Shown here: piece by piece, positions 33,689 to 43,200 of the stretch | Layout: each line of letters opens with the position of its first letter | Position numbering within the stretch: the stretch's first letter is position 1 | Translations under genes and position numbers: made by a program | Notes under the pieces: generated by a model | What the model was told of the DNA's origin: nothing | The model's database searches: none | The model's input: the letters and a program-made list of their open reading frames with translations, nothing else | Source of the DNA: Phototrophicus methaneseepsis | GTDB lineage: Bacteria > Chloroflexota > Anaerolineae > Aggregatilineales > Phototrophicaceae | Assembly: GCF_015500095.1 (NCBI RefSeq) | Contig: NZ_CP062983.1 | Coordinates: 5,518,001-5,582,000 of the forward strand | Direction: 5' to 3' | DNA length: 64,000 bases

Positions 33689-34276
33689 TTATGAAGATGT
33701 CGCAAGCCGGCTCTGGCGTAAGGGCTGCGTCACTTTAGCCCATTTCAGCATTTCATCCAGCATGGCAGAGGCCGCATTTTCCTGCACTTCGCCTGGATCA
33801 AAGCTCTTCCCCGCCTCATCAATGTGCTTGCTAAAGAACGGGATTGATACAGCCTGTGGCACAACCACCACATTAAAGGCCATCATCACCGTTTTGGTGA
33901 GCATCGCGCCACGCGTCCCTGCAGAAACACCACCATAAGAGACAAAACCATAGGGCTTATAGGACCACTCGTGGTTGAGGTAGGTAATGGCATTGAGCAG
34001 CGAGGAGGGGGGCGCACTGTTGTACTCCGGCATCACGAAGACATGGGCATCACCCCGTTGAATGGTCTTGCTCCAGGCTTTTGTGTGCTCGTGCACATAA
34101 TCCTGCTTACGCGGATGGTTTGGTTCATCAAAAATAGGCAGGTTAAATTCCGCCAGATCAACCAGTTCGACACTAAAGCCGTTGTGTTTGCGCGCTTGTT
34201 TAGCAAACCATTTTGCGACCAGAGGTCCCCGCCGTGTTGGACGCGTCGTGGTGATGAGCACCTGTAGATTGAGCAT
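33689..34276 (-). CDS. NADPH-dependent FMN reductase family protein
   Basis: 195 residues with flavodoxin-like fold: phosphate-binding loop TTTRPTRRGPLVAKWF, the FMN loop MPEYNSAPPSSLLNAI, and YGFVSYGGVSAGTRGAMLTK. Such proteins reduce quinones, azo dyes, metals or flavins using NAD(P)H. ATG has GAGAGGAAA upstream. A 16-base palindrome lies about 165 bases upstream and might be its operator. Confidence 0.9.
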   Translation of the reverse strand: MLNLQVLITTTRPTRRGPLVAKWFAKQARKHNGFSVELVDLAEFNLPIFDEPNHPRKQDYVHEHTKAWSKTIQRGDAHVFVMPEYNSAPPSSLLNAITYLNHEWSYKPYGFVSYGGVSAGTRGAMLTKTVMMAFNVVVVPQAVSIPFFSKHIDEAGKSFDPGEVQENAASAMLDEMLKWAKVTQPLRQSRLATSS

Positions 34277-34738
34277 TGAAGTTTCCTCTCTGTCCCGTGT
34301 GATGTGATACAGTCATGTAAACAGTCGGCAATGAGAGCGTTGTGAAAATCATCTTAGCAACTGACAACGTCATGTTGGTAGCTGCTGAGATGGGCACAAC
34401 GCTGTTTCAATAACCCTGCATTGAATACAGGCTAGATCATACCTTGCAAGGTATATAGGGGCAGCAATTGGTCTAGGTCCAAAGCTTTACAACACATGCG
34501 CATGAGATCAGCCCACACCCAGCAGCACACATATTACCTAGTCAATAAGGAACGGCACTTACCAGAAGCGCGCCATATAGGCTAAATAGCCAGCCATTTA
34601 TAGGAGACCTGTCCTAATTGCGGCATTTATTGCGATTTGACATAAGTCCAGCCTTTAAAAAAAGGCTCTCTCATGGCAATCTTATGTAGAACGACGATGC
34701 AGGCAGTCCAAGCCTGTCGAGACTCAACAGGATACACC
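34277..34738. other. Intergenic region with two inverted repeats
   Basis: A 462-base spacer between divergent genes. It holds the imperfect repeat CCTGCATTGAATACAGG near 34415, the perfect palindrome at 34439-34454, a TTGACA at 34637-34642 and a small hairpin at 34650-34667 (AGCCTTT, AAAA, AAAGGCT). No gene is seen. Confidence 0.55.
34439..34454. promoter_or_regulatory. Perfect 16-base palindrome, operator candidate
   Basis: ATACCTTGCAAGGTAT reads identically on both strands. It lies between the divergent FMN reductase and DUF4272-type genes. Dyads of this size are typical sites for dimeric winged-helix or TetR-like regulators. Confidence 0.5.
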
Positions 34739-35509
34739 ATGGACGAACCGAGGATACAGAACGCACGCGCTGTAGCCTACCGTGCGTTGTGTTTGGGGGC
34801 CATCCTCAAACGGGGGGAATTCGAGATCACTCTACAGGGCCTCGATGACGATTACGCTTTGCCCGAAGACGCACGCCGTCACATGACCTCTAAGCACCAC
34901 GATTTAAATGATCAACTCTATAAGTGGGTTGATGACGAAAACCTCACCCAATATCTCATCGATACAGAACGTACATTACTCCAAAAACCACTGGGCTCAT
35001 GGCGAGAACGCACCATCATTAGCATGAGCTGGCGCGTGGAATCTTTGGGGGTGATGTTATGGGCACTGCGTTATCTGGATTCGATCCCGCCATTTGATGT
35101 GCAGTTCGAACCAGATGATGTGCTCTATCCTCTGGATGTCCTCACACCGACTGTCGATTTTGTCTGGCGGGCCCAACTCCGGCCAGCACGGACGTTGATC
35201 CAGATGCGCGACCGGGCCGAGGGCTGGAACTGGCGAGCACGGGCAACCGAGCTAGAACGCCTGGGCGTACAGCCACCAAACGGCGTCCCATTCCGCGAGA
35301 TCATCCATGAGACAGCCCATAAAGCGCGTGATAAGGGCCATGTGCCTTACCTGATCGATAACGACTTCCCGGCTTTTGGCAAGCCATTTGCAGAATTAGA
35401 TAGTGAGCAATATGCGCTGGTGAGTAATATCGCCTATGAGCGTTATACCGCCCTGAGTTGGTTATGCGAGCTCAGTGCAGCCTGGGAAGGCATCCGCATC
35501 GACCGCTGA
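34739..35509 (+). CDS. DUF4272-type protein
   Basis: 256 residues from ATG at 34739 (AGGA eight bases before); a start at 34673 is in frame but lacks a ribosome site. The central SMSWRVESLGVMLWALRYLDSIPPFD block is characteristic of DUF4272 proteins, as is the RHMTSKHHDLNDQLYKWV region. Soluble, mostly helical. The biochemical function of the family is unknown. Two small anchored proteins follow closely on the same strand. Confidence 0.8.
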   Translation: MDEPRIQNARAVAYRALCLGAILKRGEFEITLQGLDDDYALPEDARRHMTSKHHDLNDQLYKWVDDENLTQYLIDTERTLLQKPLGSWRERTIISMSWRVESLGVMLWALRYLDSIPPFDVQFEPDDVLYPLDVLTPTVDFVWRAQLRPARTLIQMRDRAEGWNWRARATELERLGVQPPNGVPFREIIHETAHKARDKGHVPYLIDNDFPAFGKPFAELDSEQYALVSNIAYERYTALSWLCELSAAWEGIRIDR

Positions 35510-35526
35510 GCAACCGCGAGGCACAC

Positions 35527-35817
35527 ATGGCAAATAAGGATACGAAGTGGCTCCTGGGTATCATACTCATGGCTGTGCTGGTTATTCTGCAAATAGCCTA
35601 TCAATATGCCCAGACGCCCGCTGGTGATGGGACCCTTCCTCTGGAATACCCGAGAATGCCTCCGGCAACCGCCTGGGCAGAAATCCAACAATTAGAAGCC
35701 ACAACCAACGCCATCGACAACCGCAACCTGGGCATTACAGCCACGCCAGGTGCGATGCCGGATTCATTCCAGGATGCTTATGACGCTCGCGCCACAAATG
35801 CGGCTGCGACGCCCTGA
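35527..35817 (+). CDS. Small membrane-anchored protein (paralog A)
   Basis: 96 residues from ATG at 35527 with GAGG upstream, 17 bases after the DUF4272-type gene. There is one N-terminal transmembrane helix (WLLGIILMAVLVILQIAY), then a short exposed region ending in ITATPGAMPDSFQDAYDARA. The tail resembles that of the next gene (VTATPDTGQNPLEVLFDERLAAATP). No family is recognised. Confidence 0.65.
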   Translation: MANKDTKWLLGIILMAVLVILQIAYQYAQTPAGDGTLPLEYPRMPPATAWAEIQQLEATTNAIDNRNLGITATPGAMPDSFQDAYDARATNAAATP

Positions 35818-35880
35818 ACCTGCTATATCAACTTCTAACGACCGCACACGCCTATACAGATAGAGAGATTGGACCCAACC

Positions 35881-36345
35881 ATGCCTGATGATCGCAAAAA
35901 GCTAAGTTGGGGAGTCTTCGGGGCGATGATCCTGGCTATTGTGATTGGACTCGCTGGCGAATACGCAGAGATGGCCCTCACAGGGGAATTACCCACGCCG
36001 TTACCCACCACAGATTACGCTAAACAAATCCAGGCCATTAACGAGCAGCAATTGACATCAGATGCAGCCATGAATGCAATGCGCGGTGTGACAGCCACGC
36101 CGGATACAGGCCAGAACCCGCTCGAAGTCTTGTTTGATGAACGCCTCGCCGCGGCCACACCCAACGGCGAGTTACTCCTCACTTATTGCGAAAATATCCG
36201 TCCTGATGAGACAATTGATTGCGTGACATGGCGCGATGCCATCATAGCCGAATATGCCGCTGACATCGCCCGCTGCCAATCCGAAAATGGCAACTTCCCC
36301 GCCTGCCTACAAGAAGCTGAAATCCCCCCGCCAGGTGACGAATAA
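35881..36345 (+). CDS. Small membrane-anchored protein (paralog B)
   Basis: 154 residues from ATG at 35881; a TTG at 35869 is possible. There is one N-terminal helix (GVFGAMILAIVIGLAGEYA) followed by a TATP-containing segment similar to the preceding protein. An added C-terminal part has three cysteines (YCENIRPDETIDC, ACLQE) that may form a disulfide outside the cell. It is convergent with the TylF-like gene, seven bases apart. Function unknown. Confidence 0.65.
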   Translation: MPDDRKKLSWGVFGAMILAIVIGLAGEYAEMALTGELPTPLPTTDYAKQIQAINEQQLTSDAAMNAMRGVTATPDTGQNPLEVLFDERLAAATPNGELLLTYCENIRPDETIDCVTWRDAIIAEYAADIARCQSENGNFPACLQEAEIPPPGDE

Positions 36346-36352
36346 GACCCGC

Positions 36353-37108
36353 TTAGGGCTTTTGCCAGTAAACGCCCGTCCAATCCACCGGGATGATGGG
36401 TGCCATAATCTGATGCTGTGTGCGGTAGTCATCAACAGCCTGTTTGCAATTGGGGATCGCACCATAATCATCAATCAGGATATAGCCCCCTGAAGACAAC
36501 TTAGGATACAAGTACATCAATCCCTCCATTGTCGATTGGTAGAGGTCGCCATCGAGCCGTATCAGAGCTAACTGGTCAATCGGTGCGGTGGGTAGCGTCT
36601 CTTCAAACAACCCTTTCAGAAAGCGCACATTCATATCCAGCACATCATAACGCAGGAAATTCTGTTGTACTTTTTCCAACGGGACGGCCAGATAACGATA
36701 AGTATGCAGGTCGCTCGCTGCATCCTGAGGGTATTTTTCAGGGTTTGGCGGCGGGATCCAATTAAAAGAATCCGCCACCCACAAGCGGCGAGAGGTGGCC
36801 TTATGAACCTTCAGAACAGCTTGCATGAAGATACTCGCACCACCCTGCCACACACCCGTCTCGATCACATCGCCGGGTATGTTGTTTTGCAAGACATCTT
36901 GCAAGCAGTGCTGAATATTGTTCAGCCGTTTCATGCCGATCATACTGTGCATAGGGCCGTTCAGCGGCCATTCGCTGCCATCCTGGCGAGCGAGATGTAA
37001 CGGCGTTGGCTTTCCATTAGCCATCACAATTCTATCTGGCTCTGCATACAATAGATTCATCAGCGATTTCTTCAATAAATCCAGATAAAGCTGTGTAGGG
37101 TCTGACAT
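36353..37108 (-). CDS. TylF/MycF-type O-methyltransferase
   Basis: 251 residues. DVIETGVWQGGASIFM is the AdoMet-binding motif I of the TylF family, with LIRLDGDLYQSTMEGL and GGYILIDDYGAIPNC giving the metal-binding acidic residues. Family members methylate sugar hydroxyls, as in macrolide deoxysugars or cell-surface glycans. No antibiotic cluster surrounds it, so glycan modification is the likelier role. ATG has GAGAGAG upstream. Confidence 0.88.
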   Translation of the reverse strand: MSDPTQLYLDLLKKSLMNLLYAEPDRIVMANGKPTPLHLARQDGSEWPLNGPMHSMIGMKRLNNIQHCLQDVLQNNIPGDVIETGVWQGGASIFMQAVLKVHKATSRRLWVADSFNWIPPPNPEKYPQDAASDLHTYRYLAVPLEKVQQNFLRYDVLDMNVRFLKGLFEETLPTAPIDQLALIRLDGDLYQSTMEGLMYLYPKLSSGGYILIDDYGAIPNCKQAVDDYRTQHQIMAPIIPVDWTGVYWQKP

Positions 37109-37143
37109 CTAGCTCTCTCAAGAATATGGGTCATATCAAATAA

Positions 37144-37167
37144 AAAACTCCCGTTGCCGGGAGTTTT
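37144..37167 (-). terminator. Terminator of the molybdoenzyme gene
   Basis: AAAACTCCCG and CGGGAGTTTT arms around TTGC, with TTTTTT following on the minus strand. Confidence 0.85.
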
Positions 37168-37172
37168 GCTCT

Positions 37173-38048
37173 TTAGAAAAAGCCTCTGCGGCCGCCGTAG
37201 CGCTCTTCTTTGAAGGGATCGCCGTCATTATGATAGCCTGCCTTCTCCCAAAAGCCCGGTTTATCCACTTTGCTAAACTCAAGGGCCCTTAAGAACTTGG
37301 CACTCTTCCAGAAGTAGCGTTTGGGGACTAACGTCCGCACAGGTGCGCCATGATCTGGCTCCAACGGAACGCCTGCATAGGTGTAGGTGATGAGCACATC
37401 ATCGTCCATCATCACATCAAAGGGCAGGTTAGTCGTGTAGCCATAATCACAGTGGGCAATGACGTACTTCACCGCTGGGTCCAGGTCGAGGAATGTCTCG
37501 ACAAAATCCCTGAAGCGAATGCCCTCCCAACTGGTATCGAACTTGCTCCAACGTGTCACACAGTGAATATCTGTGGTGATTTTAACCGTCGGCAGGCTGA
37601 GCATTTGCTCATAGGTCCAGCGCAGCGGGTCGTCATTCGTGACTGTTTTGGTTTCCGGCGGCGACTGGATGAGTGCAGCGACTGCATCTAGGGCCTCTTC
37701 GCGCTTCCCAAAATCGAGCGTCCCGGCCTGGGTACGCAGCGCATCCTGGAATGCAGGCGAGGCGTTTGTAATCGCCTTATCTGGATTTCGTTCCCAATAC
37801 AGTTCGTTCCAGACCTGGTAGGCTTCCGCAGCGAGAGTACCGACTTCGCCCTCATGGCTCGCCCCTGGCTTGGCCTTGACCTCGCCAAAGAAGCGCAAAT
37901 CCCAGGTTTTCAGGTCAAAACGCGGGTTAGGGCCATAGGTCAACACAGGGAACTTGCTCGTCAACGATTGGCCAGGTGGCAGGCGATTGCTCGACTTCGC
38001 CTCTTGCTCCTCCTTGCGACGATTCAGCAGGTCATCGAATAAGCCCAT
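37173..38048 (-). CDS. Sulfite-oxidase-like molybdopterin protein
   Basis: 291 residues from ATG at 38048 (AAGGAACGG upstream); a start at 38093 has no ribosome site. The opening LPPGQSLTSKFPVLTYGPNP and WDLRFFGEV match YuiH-type oxidoreductases, and IHCVTRWSKFDTSWEGI carries the Cys that ligates molybdenum. C-terminal motifs YAGVPLEPDHGAPVRTLVP and YFWKSAKFL are intact. Between WDLRFFGEV and the LPTVKITTDIHC strand there are about 75 extra, mostly helical residues where relatives have about 12. No signal peptide or heme domain is present. Substrate unknown. Confidence 0.85.
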   Translation of the reverse strand: MGLFDDLLNRRKEEQEAKSSNRLPPGQSLTSKFPVLTYGPNPRFDLKTWDLRFFGEVKAKPGASHEGEVGTLAAEAYQVWNELYWERNPDKAITNASPAFQDALRTQAGTLDFGKREEALDAVAALIQSPPETKTVTNDDPLRWTYEQMLSLPTVKITTDIHCVTRWSKFDTSWEGIRFRDFVETFLDLDPAVKYVIAHCDYGYTTNLPFDVMMDDDVLITYTYAGVPLEPDHGAPVRTLVPKRYFWKSAKFLRALEFSKVDKPGFWEKAGYHNDGDPFKEERYGGRRGFF

Positions 38049-38229
38049 AGAATCCGTTCCTTCTAACTTTTGATCTAACTCTTGATACGACATGCTTTAT
38101 CATGTGTCTGGCCCATAGCATACCAAAAAATGCTTAGCAAAGGGTAAAGCCACCCTCTGCAAATCTACCAAAATGAGTATAAATACTCAGCATTCATTGA
38201 GAATCACCTCCTGTAAAGGCGCAACACCC

Positions 38230-38703
38230 ATGACACGCATCCACATCGAACCTGCCAGCCCCGATTTAGCGGGCCATTTTCTGGCGGTATTGGTCGCTTC
38301 GTTTGAGCAATATCGCCTGACGCTGGACCCACCCTCCGGCGTTTTTAAAGAGACACCAGAGAGCATCGCCCGGAAAATTGAATCCGGCGGGGGCTTCATG
38401 GCATATGATGACACGATCCTTGTCGGCGTGGTGCTGTACGAATTCCACAAGGACGCGTTATATCTGGGCCGCCTGGGCGTCCTGCCAGATTATCGTGGGC
38501 AAAAGATCGCCCATCTGCTCATCAACGCTGTGGAGCAAGTCGCTGTCGCACACCAGGCCCCCTGTATAGAATTGGGCGTACGCATTGGGCTGGTTAACAA
38601 TCAGCAGTTGTTCAAATCACTCGGCTATGAAATCACCTCATATGATCGCCATGAGGGCTATAGCGAAATCACGTCCCTCACGATGGTGAAACGGCTTGTG
38701 TAG
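38230..38703 (+). CDS. GNAT family N-acetyltransferase
   Basis: 157 residues from ATG at 38230 (AAAGGC upstream); an earlier in-frame ATG at 38173 has no ribosome site. The acetyl-CoA motif is LYLGRLGVLPDYRGQKIAHLLINAVEQVA (Q/R-x-x-G-x-G/A region is RGQKIA), and the C-terminal NQQLFKSLGYEITS is typical. Its last 26 bases overlap the end of the convergent FAD oxidoreductase gene. Substrate unknown. Confidence 0.88.
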   Translation: MTRIHIEPASPDLAGHFLAVLVASFEQYRLTLDPPSGVFKETPESIARKIESGGGFMAYDDTILVGVVLYEFHKDALYLGRLGVLPDYRGQKIAHLLINAVEQVAVAHQAPCIELGVRIGLVNNQQLFKSLGYEITSYDRHEGYSEITSLTMVKRLV

Positions 38704-40096
38704 GGGCGGCAGCAGCCCGCTTTGCGGGTGGGTTCGTCAGGCTGTGCCACAGCACAGAGGCCATCACACGCGGATGAAATAGCGCTCTTGTCGGCTTGGT
38801 CAGGTTCATAATCTCGACGAAGACCTGGGCAATGTAAGGATCATAAAGCATGGTGCCAATTGAGCGGCCAATATACATCTGGGCCATGCGCTCTATCCGG
38901 CTAGGACCTTTGCCTTCCATGCCCTCTTTCTGGCTGATGAAGACGAGGTCCTCCATGGTCGCCAGCAGCCAGATGTCCTCATGTAACTCAGCCAGCTTTT
39001 TCTGGAAGGTGGCTGTCACGCCTGCGAGGTCGCCATGGCTATGCGCAATGACCTCACCCAGGAGTTCAGCAGCCATTGCCGCGGAAGACATCCCCTGCCC
39101 ATAAACGGGATTAAAGCCGCAGACAGCATCACCGACGACAGCATAATGCGTTGGCAAGGTCATACGCTGGTAGTGATAACGGATGTTGCGCGTATTGCGG
39201 TAGCTGACCACATCAGAGAGCGGTTCAGCATCTTTAATGGCATTGTAAAGATCGGGCTGTGGGAACGTACTGGCGAAGTTCAGGAAGCCATCCGGGTCCG
39301 TGGGCGGGTAATCGCGCAGATAGCCACCCTGGCTGACGAGCCAATAATCATTTTCAACTTCAAAGACAGCGCCACCGCGCGGATTGGGCCATTTAGGGGG
39401 CATATAGAGCACCGTCCAATCATCGAAGCCCGCTGGCTTGCGATAAAGCCGGGTTGCATAACCAACGCCGCTATCAACAATCGAAACTTCAGGTTTGCCG
39501 AAGCCCAGTTCTTCCAGCCATACCGGGGTACGCGTACGGCGGCCACTGGCATCAACGACGAAATCCGCGGCCAGCTCTGAGGGTGCTTTCACACCGCGCT
39601 GGGATACCTTAACGCCTGTCACGCGCGTTTTGTTGGCATCCAGCAGTAACCCATCAACCACCACGCGTTCACAAATCTCCACATTGGGCAGCGCCATCAC
39701 GCGCTCCCGCAGGAGCCATTCCACCATCGGGCGGCTAGCAGCCCGCGAAGCATACGTGGTTTCAATCCTGGGCAGCCATTGCGTTGGCGTGACAAGCACC
39801 CGCACATCAGAGCCATAATTCATCACCGGGGCACCTTCATCCGCGAGAGCCTGCTCAAAGCCAGGGAAGAGGGCCTCCATAATGCGTAAACCACGCACCA
39901 GCAGGTTATGCGCGTGCTTGCCCTGTGGCGCACCAGCCCGGCCCTGGGGGCCATCTGGCAGGCGGTCACGTTCCAGGATCGTCACAGTATCAAAGTGGTC
40001 ACTGAGCACACGAGCAGCCAGCAAACCCGCGATGCTGCCGCCGATCACAATAGCGTGCGTTGACGTAGCAGGGGTTGGGGTGGTGGATGGGGTCAT
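38678..40096 (-). CDS. FAD-dependent oxidoreductase (aromatic hydroxylase/halogenase-like)
   Basis: 472 residues. N-terminal Rossmann motif IVIGGSIAGLLAARVL with ERDRLP binds FAD; VVDASGRRTRTPVWL and GDAVCGFNPVYGQGMSSAAMAAELL are the second FAD motifs of the UbiH/PHBH group. The C terminus (about 400-472) is helical. Substrate cannot be assigned. ATG has AAGGGA upstream. The 3' end overlaps the convergent GNAT gene. Confidence 0.87.
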   Translation of the reverse strand: MTPSTTPTPATSTHAIVIGGSIAGLLAARVLSDHFDTVTILERDRLPDGPQGRAGAPQGKHAHNLLVRGLRIMEALFPGFEQALADEGAPVMNYGSDVRVLVTPTQWLPRIETTYASRAASRPMVEWLLRERVMALPNVEICERVVVDGLLLDANKTRVTGVKVSQRGVKAPSELAADFVVDASGRRTRTPVWLEELGFGKPEVSIVDSGVGYATRLYRKPAGFDDWTVLYMPPKWPNPRGGAVFEVENDYWLVSQGGYLRDYPPTDPDGFLNFASTFPQPDLYNAIKDAEPLSDVVSYRNTRNIRYHYQRMTLPTHYAVVGDAVCGFNPVYGQGMSSAAMAAELLGEVIAHSHGDLAGVTATFQKKLAELHEDIWLLATMEDLVFISQKEGMEGKGPSRIERMAQMYIGRSIGTMLYDPYIAQVFVEIMNLTKPTRALFHPRVMASVLWHSLTNPPAKRAAAAPTQAVSPS

Positions 40097-40215
40097 GGTG
40101 GATTCCCTTCTTTAACAAAAATCACTGACGGCAATGCCTAAGGTTCTTTAGGCTATTTTGTTCAGCATATCACAAGTTCAGCAAGCCATGAACCAATTTT
40201 ACGCAGATACAAAAA

Positions 40216-40240
40216 GGCCGACGCGGACGTCGGCCTCTTG
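40216..40240 (-). terminator. Terminator of metH
   Basis: GGCCGACG and CGTCGGCC arms around CGGA, with CTTTTTG following on the minus strand. Confidence 0.88.
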
Positions 40241-40259
40241 TATTGAACTATAACAGTGC

Positions 40260-43200
40260 TTAGCTGCCCAGGATTTGCTCGCTGCGGTCCAGGCTGCCAA
40301 CCGCATAATACTTGGCATCGGGATGATGGGCGAAGATCGCCGCCGTGCTCTGTTCCGGCACGAGCTGGAACGATTCCGTCAACGAAATGCCGATGTTCTG
40401 TTCAATCTCCGGCATCAGTTTCCATACCAGGGCATGATCATCCAGGTCCGGGCAGGCCGGGTAACCCCAACTGTAACGCTTGCCCTGGCGGGCCGTCAGG
40501 CCCAACTGCCCACGTACCAGATGGGTCATATAGTTGGCGACGCCTTCCGCCATCTGTACGGCCAGCCCATGGAAGAAGTAAGCTTCGCTGTAGTTATCCG
40601 CGCCTTGCAGCTTTTCAAACTTTTTATCGGCAGCAGCGCCAACCGTCACAGCCTGAAGCTGCACGACATCCACGCCGCGCCCATCAACGGGCTCGTAATA
40701 GTCGCTGATGCACAAATATTCGCCGGCTGGCTGGCGTGGGAAGCTAAAGCGGGCGACTTCCAGCAGCTTGCCCTCTTTTTCATAGGCATCCACATCCCAC
40801 ACAATCAGGTCATCACCATCTGCATTCACCGGGAAGTAGCCATAGACTGCTGCCGGGTTGAGCGTGCCATCCTGTATAGCCTGCTGGGTCATCTGCTCAA
40901 AACGTGCGTCATACTCCGCCTGGATCCGCGCCCATTCTTCGCCTTGCTTGTTCTTAGCGCCCCAACTCAGGCGATAAAGTTCCGGCTTATCCACGTGCTG
41001 CTGCACAATTTCTAGCGGGATATTGGTGACAGTCTTGGCACCCCAGAAAGGCGGCTTCGGCAGTTGCGGCGCTAGCGAAACTGTCTTATGCGCTTTAGGC
41101 CCACGCGAACGACGCTTAGGCTTGGGTTTGCCCATCTCCGCATAGGCATCGTCGAGCAGCGTCTGCAAGACGACTTCGCGGTCGCCCCCCATGAGCTTGT
41201 CCATGGTATCCAGACCTTCGAACGCATCCTGGCAGTAGAAAACGCCCGGTTCATAAGGTTCGTTGCTCTCATCCAGGAAGAGGATGCGCCGCCCGAACTT
41301 GCGATTGATAGCTGCGCCGCCGATCAGTACGGGGAAATTGAGATTACGCCGTGCCAGTTCGTTGACGATGAGCGGCATCTGCTTACTGGTGCTCACCAGC
41401 AGCGCCGATAGCCCAATCGCATCAGCCTTATATTCCACAGCCTTTTCGATAATCGTGTTGGCAGGCACCTGCTTACCAATGTCATGGACTGTGTAGCCGT
41501 TGTTGCTCAAGATCGTCTTGACGAGGTTCTTGCCGATGTCGTGAACGTCGCCATAGACTGTCGCCAGCACGACTGTGCCCTTGGTGCTGCCTTCGACCTT
41601 ATCCATGAACTGTTCCAGATAGGCGACGGATTTCTTCATCGCTTCCGCACTTTGCAGCACAAAAGGCAAGATCAACTCACCCGCGCCGAACTTATCGCCC
41701 ACTTCTTTCATCGCAGGCAGCAGCACATTATTGAGGACGCCAACCGCATCCTGACGCGTCAGGCAGTCATCAATGAGCGCTTCCAGGCCTTCTTTCTTGC
41801 GATGGACGATCTGCCAGTGCACGGCTTCTTCGCTGGTCATGTCCTTGGTGGGGTCTTCTACCTCTTTGCCACCAACAGCGACCTCGTTTTGCTCAAAATA
41901 TTGGATGAAGCGCGGCAGAGCATCTTCATCACTATTGAAAATGAGGTCATCAGCGACCTTACGCTGGTCTTCTGGAATCTCCGAATAGGGTGTGATGTGG
42001 GCCGGGTTGACAATCGCCATATCCAGGCCCGCGCGTACTGCCTGATACAGGAATACGCTGTTGAGCACGCCACGCGCCGCCGTCCCCATACCAAAGGAGA
42101 CATTACTCACGCCGAGGGCGGTTTTCACACCGGGGATATGCTCTTTAATCAGGCGGATGCCTTCAATGGTTTCAATCGCATCCTGGCGCAGTTCTGCCTG
42201 CCCGGTCGTCAGCGGGAAGGTGAGCACATCGAAGATGAGGTCTTCCGGCTTCATGCCGTATTCTTTCACGGCAATATCTGTAATGCGCCTGGCAATTTCC
42301 AGCTTTTTCTCGCGGGTGTGGGCCATGCCCTCTTCGTCGATGGTCATGCTCAGGACTGCCGAACCATGCTTACGCGCAATCGGCAGAATACGATCAATGC
42401 GATCACGGCCATTTTCCAGATTGTTGCCATTGATGACTGCACGCCCTGGATACAGTGAGAGGGCAGCTTCGGCCACTTCCGCTTCAGTCGTATCAATGAT
42501 GAGCGGCACCGTGATGGCCATGCTCAGCTTCTTGACGAGCTTCTCCATCTGGATGCGCTCATCGTCGCGCTCGGTAAGGGCCACGCAGACGTCAAGCATG
42601 TGTGCACCGCTGTTGACCTGATCCACAGCGATCTGCACGATGCTGTCATAATCATCGGCCAGCAGCAACCGCTTGACCTTACGACTACCCTGGCTGTTGA
42701 CGCGCTCGCCAATCAGCGTAGGGGCCGGGTCATTGATAAGGGGTGTGGCCGTCATGCCGGAGCTCGCCTGTGGCTGAAAATCAATTTCGCGCACAACCGG
42801 GTGCTTACGCTGAGCCTTGCCATCCACCAGGTCACTATGTGGGTGGCCGTTCACTTTCTGATAGAGCTTATCGAGGTGCTGCGGCGTCGTCCCACAGCAA
42901 CCACCGACGATATTGATGCCCCATTTGGTGAACTCGCTCACCAGATCGCTGAATGGGTCCGGCTCCATCGGGTAGACAGCTTCCCCATCCACGTTAATCG
43001 GCAGGCCCGCATTAGGCAGCACGCTGATCGGGAAAGGACTATGTTCCGCCAGATATTGCAGCGGCGCGCGCATATACTCCGGCCCGGTGGAGCAATTAAT
43101 GCCGATAACATCAATCGGCAAGGGGGCCAACGTCGTCAAGGCGCTACCAACGTCCGTACCAAAGAGCATACGCCCGCTAACATCAAGCGTGACCTGCACC

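Noticed and set aside
41484-42458. 324-codon open frame opposite metH
   Set aside because: Antisense shadow of a certain housekeeping gene.
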